A stretch of 56,849 nt of DNA, from the IMG/VR virus record IMGVR_UViG_3300050821_016215, positions 1-56,849 of that record; one strand, written 5' to 3'. Numbering within the stretch: the stretch's first letter is position 1; every line of letters begins with the position of its first letter. Both the position numbers and the translations under genes were made by a program. The stretch comes from a virus. The notes beneath the pieces are model-generated. The model did not search any database. It was not told where the DNA came from and saw only the letters and a list, made by a program, of their open reading frames with translations. Below are positions 12,920-20,992 of the stretch, piece by piece.

Positions 12920-15013
12920 TTAAGCCGTATTCCTCAAAGCACCCTTAGGATACCGCTGTCTCCCCACCAAGTGAACCGTCACCGTCACCGGCACCACATT
13001 GGTCAAGCTGTAGAGTTCGATCCGCAAGGTAGTGCTTTGCCGGTACCTGAGCGGCGGCACCAGCGCCCCATTCTTGTACTTGCTCGATTGTTGCCCGTTG
13101 ATGAAGATGTCCAACACCGGAATGTTCGAAATCCGCATGTGGGCGCTATCGAAGATCTGGACACTACACACCACCCCCGGCAACGCGGAGGCGGCCTGGT
13201 AGGTCAGGATCACCTGGTAGAGATCGAAGTCGTAATCGTTGATCGTCTGCACCAAAATGGCGCTGGGGGTTTTGGCGGGCCCCAGATCGCTAATGGTCCC
13301 GGTCAGCACGTACGTGAAACTGGGCTCATCGTAGTCGCAACTATCGTCAGCCGGTGAAGCGCCGGTCCGGCGGACCCGCCGAACTCCCTGGAAGGCAATC
13401 TGGGTCTGCAACACCTTGGGGAGCGCCATCCCAAACACAGCCCCGACGCCCACGAATGCGCTGCTTTCCGAGAGTGCAAATCGGATTGAGCCCGCGGACG
13501 CCGAAAGCGCCACCTGCGAGATCGCGCCCCCCAGGCCCGCCACCGCATTGGTGATGAGGTTCACGGGTACCCCCCAGGTGGCGGTGGGGACGTTGTAGGT
13601 GACCTGCTTCAAATTGGCGTCCTGGTTCCCCGCCCCGGTGCCGTCATCGTAGTAGAGGACCGTGACGTTACCGGCATCGGGGAGCGCTTGCGCCAATTGG
13701 CCCTCATTCGCGGGGCTGAAATTGTCCGTCATCGCCACCGCGGTTGAATCGTGGTCAGTCCACACGGGCGCATTCGCGAACGGCGCTACCGAGATCGCGA
13801 CGTGGCCCGCTGCGTTGACGCGCCCGACCACGATCTGGCCATTGACCGAATCGGCAAACCCTCCAAAGACGGCCCTGCACGCCAAGGTACCGGCCCCCGG
13901 CTGCAAACAAGCCGCGGAAACCAACGAGGGCCCCGACAGGATCGCGAAGGCGCTGCTGAGCACCACCACCTGCAGGCTGATGACCCCGGCGGCGTTCACC
14001 CTCAGGAGGATCACGTAAATGCGGTCTGCGGGATCGTCCGCGTAGATCCCGGCGGGCACTTGGTCGATCGTGGCGCTGGTGGCCAGGACCTGTGTGGCCC
14101 CCCAGAGGGAAGTCGCGATCGTGAAGGTGGCGAAGGAGGTTTGGATCAGGGTTCCGCCCGCCACTGATGCGTAGGCGACCGCGATCGAGCCATCCCCGGT
14201 ATCGGTCAACACGATCTGGTAATTGTTATCGTTGTAGCCGCCGTTGGTGAAGTTGCTGAAGGCGCCCAGGCCGGTGCCGGGCCCCGCGACGTTGGCCCCG
14301 TAGGTGTCGACGCTCATGTCGAACACGACCATTTGGAGCTGATAGGTTCCCGCGACCAGCTTTTGCCAACTGATGAACAGTTTGCTGCCGCTTTGACAGG
14401 CCGCGTAGCTCTTGAGGGATGCTGTGGTCGTGGGGGCGCCCGCCGAATTCATTTCGGTCCACGTGACCCCGCCATTGATGCTCTTGAAGGTTCGGACCGC
14501 CGGTTGAGCGCCGGCGAAACTCCCCTCCGCAAACACCACATAGAGATTTGGGCCGTTGCTGAAGGGGCCCGCAAGCGCTAACCCGGTCGCGTTGGGGAAC
14601 CGCCAGCCCGTCACATCGTTGACGATTTCGCCCACCAGGACGGACGGTGGGTCCCGCAACACATTGTAGAGGTCGAAACTGATCTTGGTGGTTTCCCGAT
14701 AGGGGACCTCGTTCGGAAACATCAAATCATCGTTGACCGACCCGATCAGGACAGGGTCGCTCGCGAGGGGGCGGTTTTGTGAATCACGCAGCAGGAAGGA
14801 GCCTCCCGCGGGATTGACCACGCTCCCGAGGCCCGCACAGCGCCGCATGATGAAGTCGCCCCACCCGCCCTGGATGTAGACGAATTGGTTGAGGGCGTTT
14901 TGGCCATCGGTCAGTATGGTGCCGTCGTAGGCCCAGGTGAATGGATAATCCTCGTAGCCATCGGGGGCGCTATAGAGGGCGCGGACAGGCGGGCGTCTGG
15001 CAAGCGCGGGCAT
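12920..15013 (-). CDS. Large virion-like protein with beta-propeller insert (697 aa), paralogue A
   Basis: The N-terminal ~110 residues and C-terminal ~160 residues are closely similar to the next gene. The N-terminal fold begins with a QFVYIQ strand and ends with SFDLYNVLRDPP. Residues ~115-520 form a repetitive beta domain with sialidase-like Asp-box features (VRTFKSINGGVTWTE) suggesting a beta-propeller. The final strand (QIAFQGVRRVRR) appears only after this insert, so the propeller seems inserted into a loop of the first domain. A second intact copy of the same fold ends at VHLVGRQRYPKG. It is likely a surface-exposed receptor-binding or glycan-binding virion protein. Confidence 0.65.
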   Translation of the reverse strand: MPALARRPPVRALYSAPDGYEDYPFTWAYDGTILTDGQNALNQFVYIQGGWGDFIMRRCAGLGSVVNPAGGSFLLRDSQNRPLASDPVLIGSVNDDLMFPNEVPYRETTKISFDLYNVLRDPPSVLVGEIVNDVTGWRFPNATGLALAGPFSNGPNLYVVFAEGSFAGAQPAVRTFKSINGGVTWTEMNSAGAPTTTASLKSYAACQSGSKLFISWQKLVAGTYQLQMVVFDMSVDTYGANVAGPGTGLGAFSNFTNGGYNDNNYQIVLTDTGDGSIAVAYASVAGGTLIQTSFATFTIATSLWGATQVLATSATIDQVPAGIYADDPADRIYVILLRVNAAGVISLQVVVLSSAFAILSGPSLVSAACLQPGAGTLACRAVFGGFADSVNGQIVVGRVNAAGHVAISVAPFANAPVWTDHDSTAVAMTDNFSPANEGQLAQALPDAGNVTVLYYDDGTGAGNQDANLKQVTYNVPTATWGVPVNLITNAVAGLGGAISQVALSASAGSIRFALSESSAFVGVGAVFGMALPKVLQTQIAFQGVRRVRRTGASPADDSCDYDEPSFTYVLTGTISDLGPAKTPSAILVQTINDYDFDLYQVILTYQAASALPGVVCSVQIFDSAHMRISNIPVLDIFINGQQSSKYKNGALVPPLRYRQSTTLRIELYSLTNVVPVTVTVHLVGRQRYPKGALRNTA

Positions 15014-17067
15014 CAGGCGGTGTTCCTCAGGGCGCCCTTGGGGTAGCGCTGCCGGCCGACCAAATGAACCGTAACCGTCACCGGCACCACACTGGTGAGG
15101 CTGAAGACCTCAATCCTGAGGGTCGTGCTTTGTCTGTATCGCAACGGCGGCACCATGGCGCCGTTGCGGTATCGGCTCCCAGGGGCTCCGTTGTAGAAGA
15201 TATCGAGCAGCGGGATATTGGAGATCCGGACCCGGTTCTCATCGAAGATTTGGAGGGAAGACACAATTGCGGGCAGGGGGCTGGCGGCCTGGTAGCTGAT
15301 CACCACCTGGTAGAGATCGAAGTCGTAATCGTTGATCGTCTGCACCAAAATGGCGCTGGGGGTCTTGGCGGGCCCCACATCCGCAATCGTGCCGGTCAAC
15401 ACGTAGGTGAAGCTGGGCTCGTCGTAATCACACTGATCGTCGGGCGGTGGGTTGGTGCGCTTGAGGCGCCTCACCCCTTGGAACGCCACCTGGGCCGTGA
15501 TGACCTTGGGGCCCGCGCCTCCAATGAGGAAGAAAGCCGGACTTCCGCCCGCAAGACTCTTCATGGTCGCGAGCCCGAACAGGCTCCCGGACAAAATTGA
15601 AACGTCAAGAATGGTCTGGGAGGCCGCCGGGACCGCGTTCGGTGGATTCAGCACCGCATCATAGAAGGTTGCGGGAACGCTCCACCCTGATCCGCCGTTG
15701 GTCGCGTAGCGCATCTGGAGCGTGGCCGCGCTGGGGATGTCGTTCCAGGACAGGTAGGCTGTTCCCCCGTAGACCTGGAGGCGGGAATTGTTGATCGCGG
15801 GGGATCCCACAATCGTTTCAAGGGTCGTCGCGCTGTAGACGGGCGCGGCCAAAGGGGTGCCGGCAAACACCTGAATCTTGGATTGGGTGGCGCCGGCGTT
15901 TTGCTGGCTCGCCGGCAACAGCAAGCTAGTGCCCAGGATGGCCCCCCGTTGCAACACCGCTCCATTGAAGGTGTCTTCGGTGAAGATCAGGGCCACCGCC
16001 CCCAGGACGTTGGTGCTGCTCCACGGGACATCGTTGAAGCGCCGCGCCGCCGCCGCGGGCGGGTAATCGATGTGGATGCAGTGGGTGGTTTGGGCGCTGT
16101 CGAGATACACGCCCGCGGGGATGTAGGTGTGGCCGGCGGTCGCGGGGGTCACGTTGGTGAACGCGCTCCAGACCCCCGCGGTGTTGACCCGAACCCCCAC
16201 GCCTCCCGCGACCTGCTGATACAGGAACACCACGGAGCCATCGGCCCGCACCACGAAATCCGGCCCCGAGTTTACGTCGGTGACGTTGGGGTAAATGGCT
16301 GCCGCGAACTTATCGGTCGCGGTGTTGAAGCTGGCCCACGAGATCGTGTTGGGGGCGAGGGAGCCGGTCCCGTAGGCGATCGTCAGCAGCCCGGTCGTGG
16401 CATTGAACTGGCTGTTGAAAAATCCTCCGCTGCCATTGATGACTGGCGAATTGGCGACATCCTGCTGGGTCCACGTCAAGCCACCATTGAGACTCTTGAA
16501 AACGTTCATGGTGTAGGTGGGGCCCACCAGGGTGGTGAGCAAACAGTACAGGGCCCCGTTGGGGGCCTTCCATGGTCCGCAGTCGACGTCGGCCGGCGTG
16601 ACGCTGGCATTGTTGGTCACGATGGTGGCGGTAGCCCTGTTGGCAAATCCGGACTGCTGCGCCGAGTTGTCGATCTGGACCGGCGGCGCCAGAACCACCG
16701 GGGGTGGGTCGGGCAAGACACTGTAGAGGTCGAACCCAATCAAGGAAGTTTCGGGATAGAGGACCTCGTTCGGAAACATCAGGTCATCGTTGACTTGCCC
16801 GATGAACATTGGGTCACCGAGGGAGCGCTTTTGTGAGTCCCGCAACTGAAAGGAGCCGGTCGCGGGGCTGATGACCGTCGCGAGCCCCACGCAACGCCGC
16901 ATGATGAAGTCGCCCAGCCCGCGTTGGATATACACGTACTGGTTCAAAGCGTTGACGCCCGCGATCAGGTTGGTGCCATCGAAGGCCCACGTGAAGGGCG
17001 TGTCCTCGTAGCCGTCGGGGGCCCGGTAGAGCGCGCGTACTGGAGGACGTTTCGCAACAGGCGGCAT
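15013..17067 (-). CDS. Large virion-like protein with beta-propeller insert (684 aa), paralogue B
   Basis: Tandem paralogue of the 12920 gene. The start (KRPPVRALYRAPDGYED) and end (LVGRQRYPKGALRNTA) are nearly the same, while the central ~400 residues have diverged almost completely yet keep the Asp-box-like segment (NVFKSLNGGLTWTQQ). The shared scaffold has a split first fold and a complete second fold. Diverging centres between conserved ends suggest selection or recombination acting on the exposed propeller, as in receptor-binding proteins. Its stop overlaps the paralogue A start as TGATG. Confidence 0.65.
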   Translation of the reverse strand: MPPVAKRPPVRALYRAPDGYEDTPFTWAFDGTNLIAGVNALNQYVYIQRGLGDFIMRRCVGLATVISPATGSFQLRDSQKRSLGDPMFIGQVNDDLMFPNEVLYPETSLIGFDLYSVLPDPPPVVLAPPVQIDNSAQQSGFANRATATIVTNNASVTPADVDCGPWKAPNGALYCLLTTLVGPTYTMNVFKSLNGGLTWTQQDVANSPVINGSGGFFNSQFNATTGLLTIAYGTGSLAPNTISWASFNTATDKFAAAIYPNVTDVNSGPDFVVRADGSVVFLYQQVAGGVGVRVNTAGVWSAFTNVTPATAGHTYIPAGVYLDSAQTTHCIHIDYPPAAAARRFNDVPWSSTNVLGAVALIFTEDTFNGAVLQRGAILGTSLLLPASQQNAGATQSKIQVFAGTPLAAPVYSATTLETIVGSPAINNSRLQVYGGTAYLSWNDIPSAATLQMRYATNGGSGWSVPATFYDAVLNPPNAVPAASQTILDVSILSGSLFGLATMKSLAGGSPAFFLIGGAGPKVITAQVAFQGVRRLKRTNPPPDDQCDYDEPSFTYVLTGTIADVGPAKTPSAILVQTINDYDFDLYQVVISYQAASPLPAIVSSLQIFDENRVRISNIPLLDIFYNGAPGSRYRNGAMVPPLRYRQSTTLRIEVFSLTSVVPVTVTVHLVGRQRYPKGALRNTA

Positions 17068-17072
17068 TGGGG

Positions 17073-17231
17073 CTAAACGGTTCTTTGTCGTTTTGGTCTG
17101 AAGTATTTACACTCGCACGACTCTGCCATGCAAACACCCCCTAGGTAACCGTGGAGCAGCAGGTTGTGGTTACAAATGCAGAGACATTCATATCCATATT
17201 CCTCAACTAGGTCCTTTGGCTTTGTACCCAT
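17073..17231 (-). CDS. Cys-rich small protein, putative zinc-binding (52 aa)
   Basis: Fits exactly between two structural genes. Cys and His spacing is CLCIC, NHN, a lone His, GVC, then CECKYF, like a small zinc-binding module. The C-terminus is basic (RPKRQRTV). GTAAGGT lies upstream of the start. The family is not recognised. Confidence 0.55.
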   Translation of the reverse strand: MGTKPKDLVEEYGYECLCICNHNLLLHGYLGGVCMAESCECKYFRPKRQRTV

Positions 17232-17234
17232 ACC

Positions 17235-17696
17235 TTACGATTGTGCCGGTTGGCCCATTCTGAAGCGCTTCACTCCCTTGAAGATAATTTGGATGGTATT
17301 CGGAGCAGCGCTGAGGTCCTGGATGTCGATCATGATCCGTGACCCGGCGGGAAAAGGATGCTGGGGGCTAAAGACCGTCGGGTTACTGGGATCGGTCGAA
17401 ATCGCCCCACTGAGGATATAGCCGCTCGAGAACTGGTAGCCCGTCGCGTCGCCCAGCCGGATCTGGAACAGCCCTGTGGCGGTCGCGATGTACCAGGCCC
17501 GAAGTTCGAAATCGCTGTCGGTTTGGATCTGGACCGTTTGGCCCGAGAGAATTTGAGAGGCCGACAACGCGCCCGTCGGTGGATTGTACACGTAGTCAAA
17601 AGGCCGATCCTCATACCCCAGTTGCTGCGGAGGCGGCTGGGGCGTCCCCTGAAAAGCATCGGGCGAGAACTGATTGAGGCGATAAGCGGGCGTCAT
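17235..17696 (-). CDS. Putative jelly-roll-like virion protein, single-domain form (153 aa)
   Basis: Contains the short form of the fold repeated in the large paralogues: DSDFELRAWYIATATGLFQI, then FPAGSRIMIDIQDLS, then IQIIFKGVKRF. No propeller is inserted here. The N-terminus is Pro/Gln-rich. The start at 17696 follows a reversed repeat; an upstream frame to 17801 would translate it. It is next after the candidate capsid gene, which suggests a minor capsid role, by inference. Confidence 0.6.
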   Translation of the reverse strand: MTPAYRLNQFSPDAFQGTPQPPPQQLGYEDRPFDYVYNPPTGALSASQILSGQTVQIQTDSDFELRAWYIATATGLFQIRLGDATGYQFSSGYILSGAISTDPSNPTVFSPQHPFPAGSRIMIDIQDLSAAPNTIQIIFKGVKRFRMGQPAQS

Positions 17697-17709
17697 AGCG
17701 ATAACCTTT

Positions 17710-17760
17710 CGGGGAACGACCCCAGGGAGCAAACGTGAAACCTCATGGTGGTGTCGCCAA
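17710..17760 (+). repeat. Junction repeat copy 13
   Basis: Reversed relative to the minus genes, just before the 17696 start. No further copies occur until 26953. Confidence 0.85.
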
Positions 17761-17807
17761 ACACAAATGAGTGGCCGGGGATGCTGCTTCCGACTCAGCA
17801 CCCCCGG

Positions 17808-17829
17808 AAAAACAGACGCCTAAGCGTCT
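17808..17829 (-). terminator. Intrinsic terminator after candidate capsid gene
   Basis: On the minus strand the sequence AGACGC-TTAG-GCGTCT is followed by GTTTTT, right after the stop of the 17836 gene. It would cap or attenuate the upstream transcript so that the capsid candidate is made in excess over downstream genes. A larger imperfect GC hairpin follows (17774-17807). Confidence 0.6.
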
Positions 17830-17835
17830 AAGCGT

Positions 17836-18519
17836 CTACTGAACTCCGCGTGCGTACAACCCAACCAGCTCGCACAGCATGATGAGCCCGGCGCCAGAGC
17901 TGGAAAGCGTTTGGGAGGCCGCGCCGGTCAACTGAGCAAAAAAGCTCATTTGGTTTGCGATCACCAGCTTGACCGCCACCACATTCATGGCATCCCGAGA
18001 GGGCCAACCATTCGTGTAGAAGGATTCCGCGGTTCTGGTGGTGGTGCCCGCGATGCCCCAGCCGCTTGAGAAGTGGCGGAGGTTGGCCCGCTGATACTCT
18101 TTTTTGCCGAGCCAGAATTCGAAGGCCCAGCTATTGAGGAGCGTCGTGAGATCGGAGCGCAAAATATCTTCGCTCCAGCCGACCCGAAGCCCAAAGACCG
18201 AGAAGGCCTCCGGGGCGTCGAGCTTCGAGTTTTGCGTCATGTTCGTTTGGGCGAAGGTCTTGCCCGAGCCGGACTCCACGTTGGTGAACAGGCTGGAGTT
18301 GGGGGTGTTGATCGCGGCGCCCGCCGTGTAGGTGATGGTGTCGTAGATCGGCGTATCCTGAACGTCCAGGGTATTGCTGATGTAGATTTGGCCCTTGAAG
18401 CTGTTGATGATGAACTGCTGTTGGGCCGTGATGGCGGCGGCGGCCGATTGGACCGCCACCGCGGTGGACATGCTCGCCAAGGCGGCGGCCTGCTGGGCTT
18501 GGGTTTGTGATGCTGTCAT
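17836..18519 (-). CDS. Candidate major capsid protein (227 aa)
   Basis: An Ala/Gln-rich N-terminal helix (AQQAAALASMSTAVAVQSAA) precedes a mixed alpha/beta body (FGLRVGWSEDILRSDL, WAFEFWLGKKEYQRANL, FYTNGWPSRDAMNVVAVK, FFAQLTG). Soluble, no signal peptide and no basic domain. The capsid assignment rests on position in the structural operon, moderate size, and an intrinsic terminator directly downstream. The string GSGKT near residue 85 lacks Walker context. No recognised capsid family is matched by eye. Confidence 0.4.
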   Translation of the reverse strand: MTASQTQAQQAAALASMSTAVAVQSAAAAITAQQQFIINSFKGQIYISNTLDVQDTPIYDTITYTAGAAINTPNSSLFTNVESGSGKTFAQTNMTQNSKLDAPEAFSVFGLRVGWSEDILRSDLTTLLNSWAFEFWLGKKEYQRANLRHFSSGWGIAGTTTRTAESFYTNGWPSRDAMNVVAVKLVIANQMSFFAQLTGAASQTLSSSGAGLIMLCELVGLYARGVQ

Positions 18520-18547
18520 ATGTTTCTATTGGTCTCCTTTGCTGTCA

Positions 18548-19303
18548 TTACCGGCCATAGGCGACCGGGTACGCCATCGACATCCCTTGGAATTGAGGGT
18601 TTCCACCCGGGCCCATCAGGGCGCTGGAGGGCCAGAAGGGCAATCCGGGCTGGCTGGGAACCAAATCCCCAAACCCCGACAACCCCACCGCCGAACCGAC
18701 GCTTGGGATGAAGGCATTGAGGGCTTGGGATCCGGCGTTCATCAAGGCCCCGAACCCGACGGCGGATCCGAAATCCTTACTGATGAATCCGCCGGCCCAC
18801 CATTCGACCAGCGCGAGCGCGATCGCGGCCGCGGTGGCGAACAGGTTATTGCTCGTGACGCTCGCGGGCAACATCGGGATGACGGCCCGGTTGATCGTGA
18901 CGCCAATCAGCCCGCCCGCGATGTACTCCATCATCTTCATGGGGGTCGCGGCGGTGCCGAAGAAAGCGGGGTTACGCCGACGGCGGGATCGATGGGCGCG
19001 GTTCTTGCGCGGCCCCATCACGATCACGCGGGTGCCGGGATTCCGGCGACGACGGTGGTGGCTGTTGGTGGTGGTTCGCCGGCGGGTGGTTCTCCGGACC
19101 CGGTGCGCGTTGCTCTTTCGCTTTGAGCGGTGTGCTCTTTTTGCCATACGTCTCCTTTCAGACGGGTTCAAAAACCCGAGCGTTAGCATATGCGCCGGGT
19201 TGGATTTTGGCCGATGGGCGGCCTTACGGGGCCGGCCGCGGGGGCGTGCGCGGATTGCTCTGCGGCGCCCGTTCGCGACCTGCCGAACTCTTTCAACTTG
19301 CAT
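18548..19303 (-). CDS. Arg-rich basic membrane protein (251 aa)
   Basis: The N-terminal ~125 residues are extremely basic (RRRAIRARPRGRPRKAAHRP, RAHRSRRRRNP), apt for condensing nucleic acid. Two or three hydrophobic segments follow (MEYIAGGLIGVTINRAVIP, FATAAAIALALVEWWAGGF) and then the motif GDLVPSQPGLPFWPSS, also found twice in the 23648 protein. A start at 19303 has GAGG upstream. An in-frame ATG at 19147 with perfect AAGGAG could give a shorter 199-aa form. It may link genome and membrane in the virion, by inference. Confidence 0.55.
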   Translation of the reverse strand: MQVERVRQVANGRRRAIRARPRGRPRKAAHRPKSNPAHMLTLGFLNPSERRRMAKRAHRSKRKSNAHRVRRTTRRRTTTNSHHRRRRNPGTRVIVMGPRKNRAHRSRRRRNPAFFGTAATPMKMMEYIAGGLIGVTINRAVIPMLPASVTSNNLFATAAAIALALVEWWAGGFISKDFGSAVGFGALMNAGSQALNAFIPSVGSAVGLSGFGDLVPSQPGLPFWPSSALMGPGGNPQFQGMSMAYPVAYGR

Positions 19304-19305
19304 GG

Positions 19306-19686
19306 TTACCTCACGATCGTGTGGGGCCTCGTGATCGAGACCTTGGACAACACGCCGGCCGCGGTGGTGTTTTTCTGCAGCACGGAATAATTCGGGTTTT
19401 CCGACGCTTCAAACCACCCGCTCGTGACTTCGGGGTCGGCCTGGGGCATGATGACGACGGTCGGGAACCCCTGGGTGATTTCGGCGTTCGACAGGTTAAA
19501 CAAGTGGGTGATGACGGCGGAGGTGTCGGCCGCGGCAGATGCCGCCACCGTCGCGATCACCATGTTTTGCGGCAAAGGGAACGGGGTCGGGGGCGGCACT
19601 ACGGTGCCGGGATAGAGGTACGTGATCGTGACGGCGCCGCGCTGCCACTGGAGACGCCGCGGAGATACTGGCAGGGTTCTTTTCAT
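19306..19686 (-). CDS. Hypothetical structural-operon protein (126 aa)
   Basis: Basic N-terminus (MKRTLPVSPRRLQWQRG), a Pro-rich stretch (PPPTPFPLPQ), then a beta/alpha body (VIATVAASAAADTSAVITH, FPTVVIMPQADPEVTSGW). No family is recognised. Encoded between the basic membrane protein and the glycosyltransferase; the stop of the gene upstream overlaps its start. Confidence 0.55.
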   Translation of the reverse strand: MKRTLPVSPRRLQWQRGAVTITYLYPGTVVPPPTPFPLPQNMVIATVAASAAADTSAVITHLFNLSNAEITQGFPTVVIMPQADPEVTSGWFEASENPNYSVLQKNTTAAGVLSKVSITRPHTIVR

Positions 19687-20408
19687 AATGCTCCTTCTGT
19701 GCGCGTGAGCGCCGGGTCAAATGTTCCGGGGCCGGTGGGGCTCCAGAGATGGTCAAACGTTTCGGGCGGTTGATAGTCGTGGGAGGTCCGGAGCCCCAGG
19801 AATTCCAAGTGGTCCGCCTCCACCTTGGGGGCGCACCATGCCTGAATGCCCAGGCGGCGCAACCTGGTAAAAAAACTATGGTCCTCACCGCGGCCCGCTA
19901 GATCAAATGGGTTTTCGTGCAACTCCGCGACGATACGCTCGCACACGCCCCGCCGGATCATGAGGATCCCGGCCCCGCTCGAACTGATGGGGACCAGATC
20001 GGCATCCCTGGGCCAATCGGCCATGATTTCGTGGCGATCGGTACCCTGGTTGTGGATGTAGGCGACGGGAAAATGGGGGTGTTTTTTGTACGGGTACATC
20101 CCACAGAGGACATCCAGGCGATTCAGTTCGAACAACCGGATTAGGCGCGCGGCGAGATCCGGCTCAAACGAGAGGTCGGTGTCGAGCATCAAGATCCAGT
20201 CGCCCCGCATGCGCATCAGGAGATCTTGGCGGGCCGCCGGGTGGAGGCTCAGTTTGGTGCGGTCAAAATGGATGTGGTCGTTTTCGCCGCAAATGGCCTC
20301 TTGGGTGTAGGCGCATAACTTCCCCCAGGCGTTGCAGAATGGCTCCGGGATTGCCATGACGCCCCCCATGTAGGCGATGGTTCCTAATTGGCGATGTCGG
20401 GTCAGCAT
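19683..20408 (-). CDS. Glycosyltransferase, GT-A fold (241 aa)
   Basis: GDWILMLDTDLSFEPD contains the DXD metal and nucleotide-sugar motif at residues 76-78. The GEDHSFFTRLRRLG segment matches the catalytic acidic region of GT2-like enzymes, and LEFLGLRTSHDYQPP the C-terminal part. It would transfer a sugar to a viral protein, host surface glycan or DNA base; the acceptor is unknown. GAGGGAG precedes start 20408. It forms a cassette with a methyltransferase and a GT-B enzyme (20402-22209). Confidence 0.8.
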   Translation of the reverse strand: MLTRHRQLGTIAYMGGVMAIPEPFCNAWGKLCAYTQEAICGENDHIHFDRTKLSLHPAARQDLLMRMRGDWILMLDTDLSFEPDLAARLIRLFELNRLDVLCGMYPYKKHPHFPVAYIHNQGTDRHEIMADWPRDADLVPISSSGAGILMIRRGVCERIVAELHENPFDLAGRGEDHSFFTRLRRLGIQAWCAPKVEADHLEFLGLRTSHDYQPPETFDHLWSPTGPGTFDPALTRTEGAL

Positions 20409-20992
20409 TCTTGCTCCCTCTGGCACACAACTCCCGAGCCGACCTCGCCCCACGTGTAGTGGATTCGGCTCCGCTCCTTAACGCGCAACCCCGCCTCAGC
20501 GAGCCACCCGCATAGCTCCGCCCAACTGATGCTGCGGTAGTGGTAGGCGTAGATGCCCCCCAGATCGCCCTTTGGTGCAACGTAAAACTTGGCTTCACCC
20601 GCCGGCGTCTCGAGGGTCCCCTTGTCCCGCCGGGCATCGTGCGGCATCGTGATGACGACCCGCCCGCGGGCCCGCAGCGCCCCAATGGATTCCCGCAGCG
20701 TCAGGACCGCGTCGGCCCGCTCCATGTGTTCGAGGATCTCGCCCAACACGACGGTATCGAAAGCACCGCGGAACGGAAGCGCCCGCGCGTCCGCCAGCAC
20801 ATGGACCGGCAGCGGTTTGCCCGTCACGTGGTCGATGGTCCGGAGGTCCAGGTTGATCCCCCCCATCGAGGGTGCGCCCGGTACCCCGTAGCCCAGCCGC
20901 GCCCCATCGGTGTTGGAGCCGACGTTCAGGATTCGGCCCACGCTGTTGTGGCGCTGGTAGGTGAACTGGTCCCGGTAGATTTGGGTACTCAT
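20402..20992 (-). CDS. SAM-dependent methyltransferase, class I (196 aa)
   Basis: RILNVGSNTDG is a Rossmann motif I, INLDLRTID motif II, and FDTVVLGEILEHM the post-motif of small-molecule or sugar methyltransferases; HVLADARALPF is motif III-like. Located between two glycosyltransferases with overlapping stops and starts, so sugar methylation in a glycan-modification pathway is the likely job. Confidence 0.78.
   Translation of the reverse strand: MSTQIYRDQFTYQRHNSVGRILNVGSNTDGARLGYGVPGAPSMGGINLDLRTIDHVTGKPLPVHVLADARALPFRGAFDTVVLGEILEHMERADAVLTLRESIGALRARGRVVITMPHDARRDKGTLETPAGEAKFYVAPKGDLGGIYAYHYRSISWAELCGWLAEAGLRVKERSRIHYTWGEVGSGVVCQREQEC

Noticed and set aside
15883-16836. 317-codon plus-strand frame opposite paralogue B
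   Set aside because: Antisense shadow of a GC-rich gene with low-complexity Gly/Arg/Asp content and no motifs.
18200-18300. GSGKT in the 227-aa capsid candidate as a P-loop ATPase motif
   Set aside because: It lacks the preceding hydrophobic strand and GxxG spacing, no Walker B follows, and the protein otherwise looks structural.
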